Shown here in pieces: positions 23,401-34,707 of a stretch of 64,000 bases of DNA. Below the pieces are notes generated by a model. That model was not told the origin of the DNA and made no database searches. It saw only the letters and a program-made list of their open reading frames with translations. The position numbers were made by a program, and so were the translations under genes. Each line of letters opens with the position of its first letter. The stretch's first letter is position 1. The DNA is taken from contig JAKSZP010006728.1 of assembly GCA_022478985.1 (NCBI GenBank), forward strand, positions 99,420-163,419. Direction: 5' to 3'. Source of the DNA: Massospora cicadina (lineage: Eukaryota; Entomophthoromycota; Entomophthoromycetes; Entomophthorales; Entomophthoraceae).

Positions 23401-24200
23401 GATTTTGCACCAATGTGGGGCCTTTGCAACTGTGATGGGTAAGTGGTATGTTATCAAGACCAGTCAGTGGTCGGAGAATTCTTTTCGTTGTTTTGAAGTG
23501 GGAGATGTGGGGTTGGAATTTCGCCGGTGCTAGAATAAGGTCAATTTGGGTCATGGACCTTAGTTGGCCGTTGTGGACGTGGGGACACGTCATGTTTTTG
23601 AGCAGTGGGGCATGTCACAGCAGCGCATCCATTAACCCAAGGGTGGCTTTTAGAATGCATAGTTCTACATGACCCTGTGGGGCGTGGGGTGAGGGCGGCC
23701 ACCAGTCCGTTGGTGAGGTTAGCCAACAGTTCATGTCGCCAACTAGGAAAGAATTGGGGGGTAGCGGGAGGGATTTGACTAATGAGAAAAAGTCCCAACG
23801 CTCATGTGCACTGTTTGGGGTGTAAATGTTGATGATTGTGTGCAACATCGGCCCATGAGAAGGTGACAATGAGTACTCAGCCATTTAGGAATGTTTCTGA
23901 AGATGTAAATTTGAAAAAATTGTCTTTCCAAATTAGCACCTCACAGTGCTTTGACCAAAAGGATAGGGATGGTAGGAGCATTGTTTTCCAAGCTTCCTCG
24001 AAACCTCGTGGACAGTGGGACTCCTGGATGGCCAGGATATCCACGGGTAAATTGTTTTGTAAAAACTCATTTTCCTAGCCCAGGATGGGGAGGCCTTGAG
24101 TCTGGCAGTATTCAGCGTCCCTAGAGTGAAGGTTTCCCCCATCACACCTTAGGTGCAAGGGGTGGGCCCCTGGGCCCACCAGCCTCTTCCAGGTCCCCAC
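20450..24200 (-). pseudogene. LINE-B ORF2: endonuclease, reverse transcriptase, zinc finger
   Basis: Read right to left. Endonuclease: DILAIQESHCPRGFEEAW with the catalytic Gln-Glu, IINIYTPNSAHERWDFF (about 23830), FLVGDMNCW and a MTQIDLILAP motif. A long linker, 23593-22898, is open for 231 codons. The RT follows: LANWRPISLTNTDTKSLTKI and FGFIPRRS (22662-22300), LVFLDQQKAYDRV, GLRQGDPPSPLLYN and catalytic MMAFADDCVVGV (22295-21735). The C-terminal finger at 21055-20612 reads CVMCGQYGTLFHRLEKCPTS. ORF2 would nick DNA and reverse transcribe at the nick. Several frame changes and stops separate these blocks, so this copy cannot make the full protein. Confidence 0.88.
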
Positions 24201-24287
24201 GGGCTTTCACAGCAGCGTGGGTATTAGCAGCAACGCTATCAGGGTTTTTGTTAATTTTTGTGGAAAGAGTCACATTGGCTTTGGCCT

Positions 24288-25415
24288 TCACTTTTTGTTT
24301 TCCCGACGTTGGACGAATTTTTTGTGGTGCAGATAAGTTTGGTGCACTGTCGAGTGGGGCAAAAAAATTTTCTTGGTTGGGATAGGTCCCAAGTTGGTTT
24401 TGACCGAGGCTTGGGTGCAGTGATTGGGTGAGATCGAATCTCCCATCGGATCCTCAAATTGAGTGGCCCATTCAGCATGGGCCTCCCAATCTGATTGGGT
24501 GATGGATTCCTGAGTTGCTTCCACCATGAAGGTCTCCATATCCTCCTGGTGTTGTGAGTGTGGGATGGTGGTGGTGGCCTTGGCCGCTTCCTTGGCCGTG
24601 GCCCTATGGGCCTGCTTGGCCTTCTTCTGCTCCTGTGGGGAGATGGGCTTTACCAATAGGTAGCAGCCTTGTGCTCCCCACGGGAAAGCCTCCTTGGTGC
24701 TTGCAGTTGGTTCATAGTGCGCCTCTCTGCTGGCCATGGCCGCCAAGGGGTGCTCTTGTAATGTGACGCCCTCTTTGATGGGGCATGCATGTGCCTTATG
24801 GCCGAACGCATCACAGTGGGTGCAAATGGGGGGCGCGCTGTCCACAGTTACCCAGAATGGGTGGGTGGTAAGCCCTGCGATGTCAATAAAGGTGGAGTGC
24901 GGGATCTGGGTTAGGTCCTTCGCGATCTCCTCAGTTGGGGTCAGAACTGTGATGGCTTTGCTAGTGCATAGGTGTGGCATCAGCGTGAAACGTTGCATTT
25001 CGAAAGATTGTATTTTGCTGTATATGGCGAGACCATCTTTCAGGTGTTGCTCCAAAATGTCACGTTTTACCGTAGTAGGCAAAAAGTCAAATGTGAGGAA
25101 AATTTGGTTTGATTTTGTCCATCTGGTGCATTTAGTTTCAATGACCCATTGCCCTTTGGGGAGGTCGACCACTATGCGCACCGCTGCAGCCTTGTCTGCT
25201 GCTATTTTGCTTTCAAAACCTAGGTCCAGCCAACCGCGTGACATGGAGTGAGGTGCAACGTACACCGCGGTTGGGAAAATTTTGTGTACATCTTCACAAA
25301 ATTTTTCCCATAGGGCCGTTTTTGGATGTCCAGATACACATGGACTCCGAATTCCACCAACAAAAGTGGCTGGAAATGTGGCGTGTTGATGTACTGGTTG
25401 CATTGTGCTTGCCAC
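24288..25415 (-). CDS. LINE-B ORF1 RNA-binding protein, intact frame
   Basis: An uninterrupted frame of 375 codons, the longest clean non-pol frame in the window. Residues about 20-100 and 100-170 form alternating hydrophobic blocks (GWLDLGFESKIAADKAAAVR; FLTFDFLPTTVKRDILEQHL) resembling the RRM-like domains of LINE ORF1 proteins. A CCHC knuckle, CTHCDAFGHKAHACP, follows at about residue 205. The C-terminal third is basic and Gln/Ala-rich. It would coat element RNA. The ATG at 25415 is chosen because no in-frame ATG lies upstream before stops and the homologous part of LINE-A ends nearby. Confidence 0.82.
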   Translation of the reverse strand: MASTMQPVHQHATFPATFVGGIRSPCVSGHPKTALWEKFCEDVHKIFPTAVYVAPHSMSRGWLDLGFESKIAADKAAAVRIVVDLPKGQWVIETKCTRWTKSNQIFLTFDFLPTTVKRDILEQHLKDGLAIYSKIQSFEMQRFTLMPHLCTSKAITVLTPTEEIAKDLTQIPHSTFIDIAGLTTHPFWVTVDSAPPICTHCDAFGHKAHACPIKEGVTLQEHPLAAMASREAHYEPTASTKEAFPWGAQGCYLLVKPISPQEQKKAKQAHRATAKEAAKATTTIPHSQHQEDMETFMVEATQESITQSDWEAHAEWATQFEDPMGDSISPNHCTQASVKTNLGPIPTKKIFLPHSTVHQTYLHHKKFVQRRENKK

Positions 25416-25795
25416 GCGAGTATCTCCGGGGAAATTGTGACCACCAGTTTTTTTTAGATTTTTTTCTATTCCGCCAGATTCTCCGGGGCGTTTTTGAATG
25501 TTAGAGGCCGCGGGCCTTCCGCCTGCTCATCTTGCCTTGCTTGCCCAACTGCTTCCAGACATGGGCGCAGACTAATCCCCTCTATGAGATTATCAAACTA
25601 GATTTAGTCTTGAATTGAATAGGTTGCAAAAGTGTTTGCAACGAGAAAGAAAAGTAATAATTTAAATTATATAACTATAAAAATGGCAAAAGGTATCTTA
25701 TAAAATAAATTTTATTTAAATGAGGTAAGCCAACCAGGGGAAAGACATACCTAACTTAAAACTAAAACTATTAAATACTAATGTAACTAATTGAT

Positions 25796-27547
25796 TCAAA
25801 CAAAATGCCCAAATGAGCGGATTAAATGAAGCACACTAAACAAAACAGTTAACCAGGTGGTCAGTGGAGACCGCTTATCCCTCCATGGTGGAAGGGGAGG
25901 GGGGATTGGGGTACTCATCTTTGGCAGCAGCTTCCTCATCCCTGAGTAGGGTATGTTTCAAGGTGGATAGCAAGGGCGTTGGGGCATTAGTGGCATGTGG
26001 TTTGATATCTTTGATGAATGGTACTTCCAAGAAATTTGCCAACCATAAAATGGCAGTGATATATTCAGCTAAAGCTTTATTGGCTTTAATGTGGGCGTCT
26101 GGTAGTTTAACGAATGTGACAATATTAGTTCATGTAATCTTAGCTTTCAGATTCCGTGCTACAGTTACCACATTCTGGATAACGTCATTGAAATTTTTGT
26201 GTAATTGTTTTGCAATAATCTTACTTTTTGTTTTAAGATTTATGGGGATAACAGGAGGTTAAGTTCTCCTCCTGTGAGTACTGCCACTGATTTGGAAGCA
26301 GCTTAGCAGAGGGATAGCAATCTGCTATGGCGGCTGCTTCTACTGCAAGCTGGTGGTTGCTGTAGAATGATTCAGCATTTGGCTGTGGGGCATATAAACA
26401 AGGGGGGAATTCTGCGTCCCATTTTACATTACAGAACTGGTTGGCTTGCGATGATGGTTCTTCAATGACATTACCTGATTTGTTGATTTCATCCAAAAAC
26501 TCCCATGAGTTTTGGTTGAATTGAATTGGGGAATCAGCATATGGTTGAGGATTGGTTGATTTGTTGGAGGCTGCATGGGACCAAACTGGGGTCCAATCCT
26601 GCACTTGATTGGAGGGATCATGTGTGGCACTGGGTAGAGGTGGAGGCTGATTGGTGGCTGCAGGTGCAGCTGTAGCAACAGGCTTTGGGGAGGGGGAGGG
26701 GGGATCATATCCCATACCAAAGCTGGTGCAGGGTGGGTGGTGGATTGGAGGCCAGCGGACAAAAAATCATTACCATCAGAAGCAGCTAGAGATGGGCACT
26801 TGCAGTTTGATTAGTCCAACTCAAAACAGGATGGACAGATTGTCTGTCCACCCTTGACGCAGGCCCAGAATGGATGGTCAGGGGCAGAGGGGATAACGGC
26901 GCAAGGTGAATCAACAGGGCAATTTTTGATTCAGGGCTGATCATGGCATATGCCCAAGGACCAGCGAGGCATATGGCCCCATTTAGGACCACAAATTTCA
27001 AGATGGGGTTGGAGCCATAGGCTGTCAAACCTTCCATCATCTCCTGCTGGAGCACCAAATGAGGAAGGTGGGTGGGCAAACCAGCAAACTGAACCACCCA
27101 AGTGGTATCTGCTGGGAGCCAGGTCCAAGTTGTGGGAGAGGGGTACCCTGGAAAACCAGGGGCACAGTTGCCACAGTGGCGGCATCAGCTTCACAGATGA
27201 AGCTGAGATCAAAATACCCCTTATAGGGGTGGAAGTCAATAAAAGTGGCGGATGCATCACCACCTGAGCCATTTTGATAATGGCTTGGTCACGGTAGGGG
27301 AAAAGTTTCCTATAGTCGACCCTAAGGCAGAGATTCATGTTGCTCTGGGGGAGCACCAGGGGGGCAGCGGTGCACTGCTTGGGTTTGAGCAAGGTGGGCA
27401 TCAATATCCTTGGGAGAAACAAATTGTCCCAGGGTTAATTATGACTTGGTGAGCCAGTCCGAGCACATTATCTTGTTGGATGGAAAATGGCAGGGGTGCT
27501 TCGCCGCTGCCCCACACTGGGGCAGCTGGCATGGAATCTGGGGACAT
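25796..27547 (-). pseudogene. LINE-D: ORF1-like gene, ORF2 absent
   Basis: A broken minus-strand gene. It opens with MSPDSMPAAPVWGSGEAPLP at 27547 and ends at a TGA at 25798-25796. Blocks in different frames are ATFIDFHPYKGYFDLSFICE (about 27245), FAGLPTHLPHLVLQQEMMEG (about 27085), ICPSCFELD and SNCKCP (about 26850), a Pro-rich tract (26750-26590) and NVVTVARNLKAKIT to FLEVPFIKDIKP (about 26180-25990). Order and spacing parallel LINE-B ORF1: two RRM-like blocks, then a CX2CX4-x-X4C knuckle whose His position is now a stop. About five frame changes and three stops. No endonuclease or RT follows. It could instead be a host gene relic. Confidence 0.6.
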
Positions 27548-29290
27548 TGGAGTGAAACTATGGCGGGCGATCAGGTTTTACTTTTTTATCCATATAATTT
27601 TGCTCAGAAAGGTATGCTGAGTGAAAGAAAAGATACCAAAAAGTTCATCTCACTCTGGATTAAAGAGCATTACAACGGCTTTAGTTTTTATGACAATTGC
27701 CATAACCACTGAAATACTTTCCTGAGGTGATCTAGATGTTCAGTAAAGGTTCTCAAAAAAATGGTAATATCATCAAGATAAACTAGTATGCAGGAGCGTT
27801 TTAAATCACCTAGTAATCCGTCAATAGCGCATTGGAAGGTAGCAGAGGCATTACACAACCCCTGAGGCATTCTAGTGGGCTCAAATAATCTTCACTTATG
27901 ATTAGAGCACATTTCACCTAATTTTCTGGTGACAAATCTACTTGCTAGTATTCACTGGCGAGATCCATAGCTGAGAAATAGTGTTACCTTGACATCAAGC
28001 ATAAAGAGTCATCTATACATGGCAGGGGGTAACTATCTTTGCAAATGATATAGTTGAGGCAGCGGTAATCCATAACAACACAGTGACCACCATCCTTTCT
28101 CCAAATTAATAAGTGTGGGGAAGCCCATGTACTTTTGTAAGGCACAAGTAACCTGGCCTCCAACAGTTACTGTAACTCTAAGATCACTTGAGCTTCCTTC
28201 ACTTTGGATTTTCGATATGGCCAGGATTTAAATGGAGGGTAATCCTCAGTTTTGATTTGATAAATTACCCTGGACATTTTCCCATAGTCACTTGGTCCCA
28301 AAGAAAAAAATATAGCCATACTCCTCAAGCAGGTCTTTGACATCATGGCATTCATTTGGGGTAAGATTATCTTCAATTCTACTGTCAACTAAAGCATGGT
28401 GGGTGTGCAATCAAATCCTAAATCCTGTAATGAGCCAAACCAATTTACATTGGCAATACTCTTAATGGGACATAGCTTTACATAAGTGATAGGGGTATGT
28501 CAAGGGAATTGGAGGTATGATTTGTTAAATTCCTTGATAAGATAGAGATATATTTCCCATAGGCAGGATCCAAAATCCTCAAGCAGGTCAACGCTTCCTT
28601 TATTGAAGGGTTTGGGTGTCCACTAAGCTCCAAAATTTGATCTGGAGGGGTAAGAATCTGAATCCCCATATCTACAATAACTTGTGAGCCCAAGGGTATT
28701 GTAATAGAATGAGGGGTATACAGAGGGATCTTCTCTTTGGCTCCACAGCCTCCGCGGGTAACTTAGTTTTTCCCTTAAGACTTGGTACTCAATTTTGCAG
28801 ATGGAGGATGGGTATTCGAGGAAGCATGTCTGTTTTTAGGGGCTCCTTTATTTTTGATGGGGAGTTAGAATATCAATGGAATACTTTACCCTAGTAGGGA
28901 TAGGTATTTTTCCTTGTGGTTGATAATGCAGCTAAACTCCCACATCAGTTGGACCCCAATAAAAATTTGTTTTTATCATTTTCTAGTGCAACAGCGGTAG
29001 CAGTAATTAATCACTTTCTAAAATGAAGGGGTTAGTAGAAAAGTCTTCTATTGCCTTAGCATACTGACTACCTGCCGTCCCATATTCAACTTTGTTAATC
29101 AAGTCTGGAGCCATTTTTAACTTTTTGATAAGCCAGGAGGAAATAATGTTAACTGGAGAACCAGTGTCAATTATTTCTAGGACTTTAACCTTATAAACTA
29201 CTACTTCAACTTGAACTACCAAAGATCCAAATTGGGAGTTAATAGCTAATAGACTGTCATTAAGAATTTGCAGTGAAGAAAGCAGAGGAT
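27548..29290 (-). pseudogene. LTR-C protease and reverse transcriptase remnant
   Basis: The protease at 29222-29007 keeps its active site: VYKVKVLEIIDTGSPVNIIS, then VEYGTAGS. The linker and RT start lie at 28693-28167 (SWPYRKSKVKEAQVILELQ). The palm at 27870-27688 reads MPQGLCNASATFQCAIDGLL and LVYLDDITIFLRTF, so the catalytic YLDD is intact. RT similarity fades near 27545 (KLKP, then EMNFL). Stops and frame changes occur throughout 28,900-28,000. Confidence 0.8.
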
Positions 29291-29599
29291 TCTGCTGTAG
29301 CCAAGCTCAGGGTTGTCCAATGTGTTTAAAAGTTTTATCTGCCAAGGCTTGGCTTTCTATAGAAGAGCTGACCACCAAAATTTGTTTGGGTAACTGAACA
29401 ACATAAAAGTAAGAAAGTTGAAGGTTTTTATTTCCTTGAATAGACAGAGGTACTTAAATTTCTGACGGGGCAGCTGACACAAGACAACCATAAGTAGTGT
29501 GTATAAAGCTAGAACTAGAACAAGGGTCTTGAGGCACTTGTTTCCCGTCAGCATAGGGAGCCTCTTGCCCTACACTGACTAATCTTTTGCTGACTTACG

Positions 29600-30735
29600 T
29601 TAAAGGATGAGGCAGTCAGCTACAGTGTGGTTGTTTCTTCTGCAATGAGTGCATTATAATTCAGGTGTGGGCAAATCGAGGGGTGTAATATCCAATACTT
29701 TGGACTGGGGCTTATTAGTGTTAAAATGAGGTGGCCTGATGGGTTTATGTAGTTCTTCTGGAATTTCCAATATAGCCTCTTTAGTATGGAGGAGGGACGT
29801 TAAGTTAGACTTACTTCTTTGAGATAAATTAAGATTTTAGGCATATCAATAAATGCCAAAAATGCAGCGGCTATGGCATCATTTATGTAAGACGATTCCT
29901 TGAAATCAGAGTTTGTGCTTCAAGGTAGAAAATCTTGGGTGAATTCGCTGATAGTTTCCCCCCAATTAAGGATGATACTCATAAAGGTCTGTTTTTGGTT
30001 GGTTAAGTTTAAGTCGCTTTCAAATTCCCAAAGAAAGGTAGTCTTAGCATCAGTCAAAGTACAGAAATGAATCAGATGGGGGACCATAATGTCTTGAGCC
30101 ATATGGCTAAGTCAGTTAGTCAAGTGTTTATGACGTTGATGGCCAGTCAATTACTCCATAGAGCTTTCATAGCAATATAAGAAAGTAAAAATACTTCCCT
30201 CTCCATGGACATAGTTTTCTTTGACTGAAGGTTTAAATGTACCACTAGAGGGGTTGGAGTATAAAATGGCATGAACTGATATGGGGACAGCACTTCCACC
30301 TAATGAGGTGGTGGTATCTCAGGAATACGCTTGAGATTGAAGCATATCTACTTTTATCCACAAATTGTTAAGATTGTCAACCATTAAATCTACTTATTTG
30401 TGGGCAGCACTTAAAGCCAATTTTATAGCAACGAGCTGGTTTGATTCATGTACTTCTTTCTTTGAGTGGTATTGGCATCATGGAGGCTGAGTTGATGTTG
30501 TTCAGTAGTGAGCACTCTTTACTCCAATACATGTACCAAAGCATGGAGGGTCACTTCCATAGAAAGGTGAAAGAGAATATTGTGGTTGGTTGTGGTATTG
30601 TCATTATTCATGTTAATTGCCCAGTTGCTGAGATGGGTGGCTTCACTATCTGAGGAGTTTCTAAAACAGAATTGTTATTATCCATATTTTCTTTTTGTTG
30701 TTTATTTTTATAATTTTCACCGCAAACTCAGGGTG
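29600..30735 (-). pseudogene. LTR-C gag remnant
   Basis: Minus-strand Gag relic. The frame 30102-29920 (LTDAKTTFLWEFESDLNLTN) is capsid-like, followed by an IDMPKILIYLKEV segment comparable with the ILNIKEAL segment of LTR-D. The zinc knuckle CTHCRRNNHTVADC near 29660-29617 is intact (CX2CX4HX4C). The N-terminal half, 30735-30110, is heavily degraded and I cannot read a continuous protein. No Gly-X-Y run was found here. Confidence 0.65.
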
Positions 30736-30738
30736 CAA

Positions 30739-31222
30739 CCTGGCAGGGAACACCAGTTTTGTTGAGATCACGGGTTGATACCACATATCCTTTGTTTTTT
30801 GTCCAGTTGACCTGATGCCTGAGGGTGTTGGATAATTACCTTGGCTGCTTCTATTGGTCAATAAGTCTTGTTGATCCAGATATTAAGTCTGGTGAGGCAA
30901 AATACAAGTAATACAATTCTTACTTAAAATTGCAAAAGGAAGAAAAAGCGTAATGTTTATTAGCTCGATACCAGCTATATAAGGGTAATTGGAGAGGTGT
31001 CTCAAGGAAAATCTAAACAGTCCAAGCTTAGATCTTTTAATAAACGAATTGAGGATTCAGTGGCAGCCCAATCATCTTATTTTAATTGCTTGTGCTTGTC
31101 TCATGGCTTGGGTTTGAACCCTGAGGTTGGGTAGCTCCAAGGGAGCATGATTTGACCATGTCATTTGGGGTTGATCTCTGACTTCAATAATTGTTGACTT
31201 TTCTTGAGGATTATCCCCAACA
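30739..31222 (-). repeat. LTR-C 5' LTR and primer site
   Basis: The primer site occupies 30755-30739 (minus strand TGGTGTTCCCTGCCAGG). The LTR proposed is 31222-30757, 466 bp: on the minus strand it starts TGTTGGGGATA, like the TGTTGGAGATA of LTR-D, and contains a TATATAG box and AATAAA. The outer boundary rests on that resemblance because no second copy exists here. Confidence 0.55.
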
Positions 31223-31499
31223 TAAGTTTTGGCTTTTTGGTCAGATCGGGATTGATTCTCGTCATCTGATGCATCTAAATCTGCCATTTTGTAGGAATAC
31301 TGACAAAGGTGTTAAGAAAGAGTGGTGAAAAGCTTTTCTAGAGCCAGGTTTCCGCTCAACCTGACCTATTGGCCCTTGGCGACATGGTAAATACTCTCAA
31401 AGCTATTTTAGAAATGAACCTGAAAGTGGGCGATCATATTGGGCAGCGTTCACATAGTGGGATCAAGAGCAGCGCGAAGATATAAAAATGATAAATCCA

Positions 31500-34086
31500 T
31501 ATCACTGCTCTAAATGCAAGGCCCCTAATGATTGGGAGCAATTGGGTAGTGAGAGGTTAAACATAAAGTCCTGAACAGGGTGTCCTACTTAGGGCTTGCT
31601 TGCAGGAGTTCGTGGACCTTTCTCCAGAAAGGGGCTATGAGGGGGCAAGTAAAGAAGCGAAGGAGGGTGTCTGTCAACTCTGTGAATCGTGGGCAACTTT
31701 TGTGCTGGAAAGTGGGACAAGTTTGATCCCCTTTCCTGTATGAGCAGCGTAGAACACGTCACAGCGTATTTGACACTTTTGCCGAGGAACAAGATGGGTA
31801 AGTTCCTTCCAGAGCGCCTTGAGATCACATTTCACAGTGGGGGTAGGAGTTCAAGGAGACAGGCTGCATTGAGGGTCTTTTAAAAGGGTGGAGGTGGGAT
31901 ATAATAATCCTACCATTGTGGACCAGGGTGTGACGATGGGGGCTGATTCCAGGGCCATTCCATTCATAATAGAGTTTTGGTACACCCGTACCACTGCCCT
32001 CTTAAGTGCAAGGTGAGCCTGGTCAAGTAAAAACTTGAGGAAGGTTTGAGGCGATGGCCTGGATGGTTTGTTAGCCATTCTCCCACAGCTGTTGGTGAGA
32101 TCCTTGGGAGCCCTAGAGAGGCCGCTAAACCCTGGCGCAAGGCTGGAGCCCATTGTGGCTTTGGAGCTATATCCCAGAAAATGATGGGCTTAAGGAACCC
32201 CGTCAGTATTGAAGTGGCATGAGACCTAGTGTCCAAAAGACCTAGGCCCCTTTCACTGTGGGGTCAGGATATTGTGGTCATAGCTGTGGGTGGGTGGTTA
32301 GATCCCCATATCCAACAGCGAAGCATTACATTCATCCTCATGTAGAAACTGTATATAAAGGGACAGACATGAGCGAGAAACCATAGATTTGATAGAAGAA
32401 AAACATTTGGCCTCAGGGCGTGCCCTGGGGGGTGATACGCCAACAGCTCCAGCTAAATACACGAGCATTTATTGCATCGAGCAAGTGGTTTTCATTTTCC
32501 TTTATCGCGACCCCTTGTGGTGAGGACAACTAGGTGCCAAAAAATGTCCCGGGTAGGTATTAAACCAAAAGGAGGGGATACGATGTGGTACTCACTTGCA
32601 CTATAATGGTTTTAGAAGTGTTAACTCTTTCATTGAACGCCTTGGAGTAGCGATCCAAGGTTTCCATGGTCATTCTAGGTCCTTTTTACATTTAACTGCC
32701 ACTGCTGTGTCATCAGAAAAGGCTATAATGCGGGTGGGTGGTTTCCTGGGAACCTGAATACCCTTCAGCTGTTCCTGGAGTAGGGCCAGAAGAGGATCCA
32801 AAGCTATGCTGAACAAGATTGGGCTCAGTGGATCCCCTTGATGGAGATCCTGTTCAACCATACCCGCTGATGTAAAGCCTTCTGGGTACAGTACCTTAGT
32901 GTGAACAGGGAGTAAAGCGCTGATAACCATGTCTTAGTTTGTGATGGGATGTGGAGACGGATTAGAAAGGCGTCAAGACACTTCTAATTTACTTGATCAT
33001 ATGCTTTTTCCTTATCAGGAAACGCCACGGAACCATGCCTTTCAGACGAGGTAAATGACAGGGTTGCCAGAAGCTCATTGTAATTGTTCCAAAGTGATTT
33101 TTATGGGATTAAGCCATGTTGGGCGGGGTTGAGGCACGTTGCTGCCCACTTAATCATACGCTTTGCTAAAAGCTTGGTTTATAAATTAAGGTTTGTGTTC
33201 AATAATGATATTGGTCACCAATTTGCAAGGTCCTCTTGGCTCGCTTGCTTATGGATAAGGGTCATAATTGAGCCTCACAAGACAGAAAGTACTCCTCCTT
33301 CTGCCAAGAGGGTCGAGAAGAGAGGCTGGAGGGCCTTTGTAACTGCTACGGGATCCACTAGATACACCTCAAATGGGATACCATATAGCCTGGGGCCTTC
33401 AGGAGTGAGCTGTGGAGTAGAGTATCCATTATTTCTTGATGCGTGATTGGTGCAATAAGTTCTTCATCCGCTTAGAAATTAACCAGTGTTCCAGAGCCCC
33501 TCCAATTAATTCATGAACATCTGCTGGGCTTACCCAGGAAGCCTTAAGAGGGCTAAATAGTAACGGTGGATCTCACTGGCGATTTCCTCCTTGTTTGCGG
33601 TGATGGTAATTCCCACCCTCAGGGTTGCAATCTCCTAATCCTTTTAGCGGGCTTTCTGCTTCTAATAAAAGAAAAAGGTGGGCCGTTCCCACTGGGTGTA
33701 GTAACATGACGATGTGAAGTTTGCCTGTTTTTCTTGCTCAGTGCGTTCCTGCTGGTATGTCTCTTGGGCCAATTCCTGCGCCTCCAACCATTGATAGGAA
33801 GACACTGGTCAGCAATACTTTCAAGGTGTCTTATTATAGCTTCAGCACGTCTTACTTTAGCTGGGCCGCCATCATTAGAGCCTTAGCATAATTGTAGGCT
33901 ACCTTTTAGATCCTTGCTTTTGTATCCGCCCATTTTTCTTTCAAAGTTTGCAAATGAGGTGAGGCCAGGTATTCTGGCTCAAAAAGGGCTGCATTTATTT
34001 TCTTTTTTGTAAACTGGTTGTGCAAGAGCCCTGGAAAAATCCTTGGCCAAATTCTTCTTGATGGTCTGAGGATTGTTGTTAGGATC
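31500..34086 (-). pseudogene. LINE-C ORF2 C-terminal half
   Basis: Read right to left: linker (KEKWADTKARI near 33910), RT with an ANW-PISLLNTN motif, SVAFPDKEKAYDQVN near 33030, DLHQGDPLSPILFSIALDPL and the catalytic IIAFSDDTAV (32930-32670). A C-terminal zf-RVT relic follows near 31720-31600 (TLLRFFTCPLIAPFWRKVHE). The catalytic pair reads FSDD against the usual FADD. Numerous stops and shifts. Sequence 31223-31500 is probably 3' UTR; a 71-codon minus frame at 31287-31072 crosses it into the LTR-C LTR and is not convincing. Confidence 0.78.
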
Positions 34087-34641
34087 TGTTGGAGATACAA
34101 CTGCAAAGATCAATTATAATCAAGATCAAGATTTGGTTTCTTGGCCTAATAAGATTTTAGAAACCCCATCAGAGATATTCAATTCTTGGATTGACTGACA
34201 ATTGACCCTTTGAAGTTATTGACCTCCTCTGAAAGATGAGGCTAAGCAATCTAAAGGGGCTAAACCCTCCACAAGAAGGTCGATCTCATCTAATAAGAAC
34301 CTTATCAGATCTGACCATCACAAGTATATCAAAATTCAGCAATATCAGCTATCTATTAGAAAAGATCTTACCTCAGTTGAAGCAAGCAAATCCTCATGAA
34401 GAACTACAAATATACCCCTATAAATATCCCTCATTTCTAACTAATAAAATACCACTTTTTTGTATCACATAGCTCAATTTTTGTCAATTCATAACAAAAT
34501 TCTGTATTCTGATTAAAAATTATTTTAAAACGAGACTAATAACTTCGTTGCTTTGTTTCCACCTTTGCTTGAGCCACAAGACTAATAAATTTATACCCTT
34601 CATAGCGCCTGAATATCACAATTTCTCACGAAATTTCAATA
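34087..34641 (+). repeat. LTR-D 5' long terminal repeat
   Basis: 555 bp, collinear with 40488-41046. It carries CTATAAATATCCC near 34418, a plausible TATA region, and AATAAAATACC shortly after, a plausible polyadenylation signal. Confidence 0.9.
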
Positions 34642-34642
34642 C

Positions 34643-34659
34643 TGGTGCTCCCTGCCAGG
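34643..34659 (+). promoter_or_regulatory. LTR-D tRNA primer-binding site
   Basis: TGGTGCTCCCTGCCAGG, one base after the LTR. It shares its first eight bases with the primer sites of LTR-A and LTR-H, then differs. LTR-C has the same site with one change. Confidence 0.78.
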
Positions 34660-34707
34660 TCTGCTTCCGAGGCTACTTGGTGAAAACATATTTTCACGAT
34701 GATTAAT

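Larger units (their letters stand above)
20387..25654 (-). mobile_element. LINE-B, full-length non-LTR retrotransposon
   Basis: 5268 bp between the two copies of an 18-bp target duplication. Reading on the minus strand: leader 25654-25416, ORF1 25415-24288, ORF2 from about 24200 to 20450, then a short AT-rich 3' tail (ATAATAAATTTATA on the minus strand). APE-type endonuclease, RT with FADD and a C-terminal CxxC...H...C finger suggest a Tad- or I-like clade. It is the best preserved LINE in the window: ORF1 is open, while ORF2 is broken by frameshifts and stops. Confidence 0.93.
27548..31222 (-). mobile_element. LTR-C, truncated Ty3/gypsy element
   Basis: Minus-strand element with 5' LTR, primer site, gag, protease and RT, cut off just after the RT near 27548, where LINE-D begins. 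RNase H, integrase and the 3' LTR are missing. The primer site TGGTGTTCCCTGCCAGG differs by one base from that of LTR-D, and the protease and RT also resemble LTR-D. Confidence 0.82.

Noticed and set aside
24736..25251. Open plus-strand frame of 171 codons opposite LINE-B ORF1
   Set aside because: It lies antisense to the intact ORF1, which has a zinc knuckle and homologues; a shadow frame.
25864..26262. 132-codon plus-strand frame
   Set aside because: The minus strand here reads as the LINE-D C-terminal domain with a single stop and better protein character.
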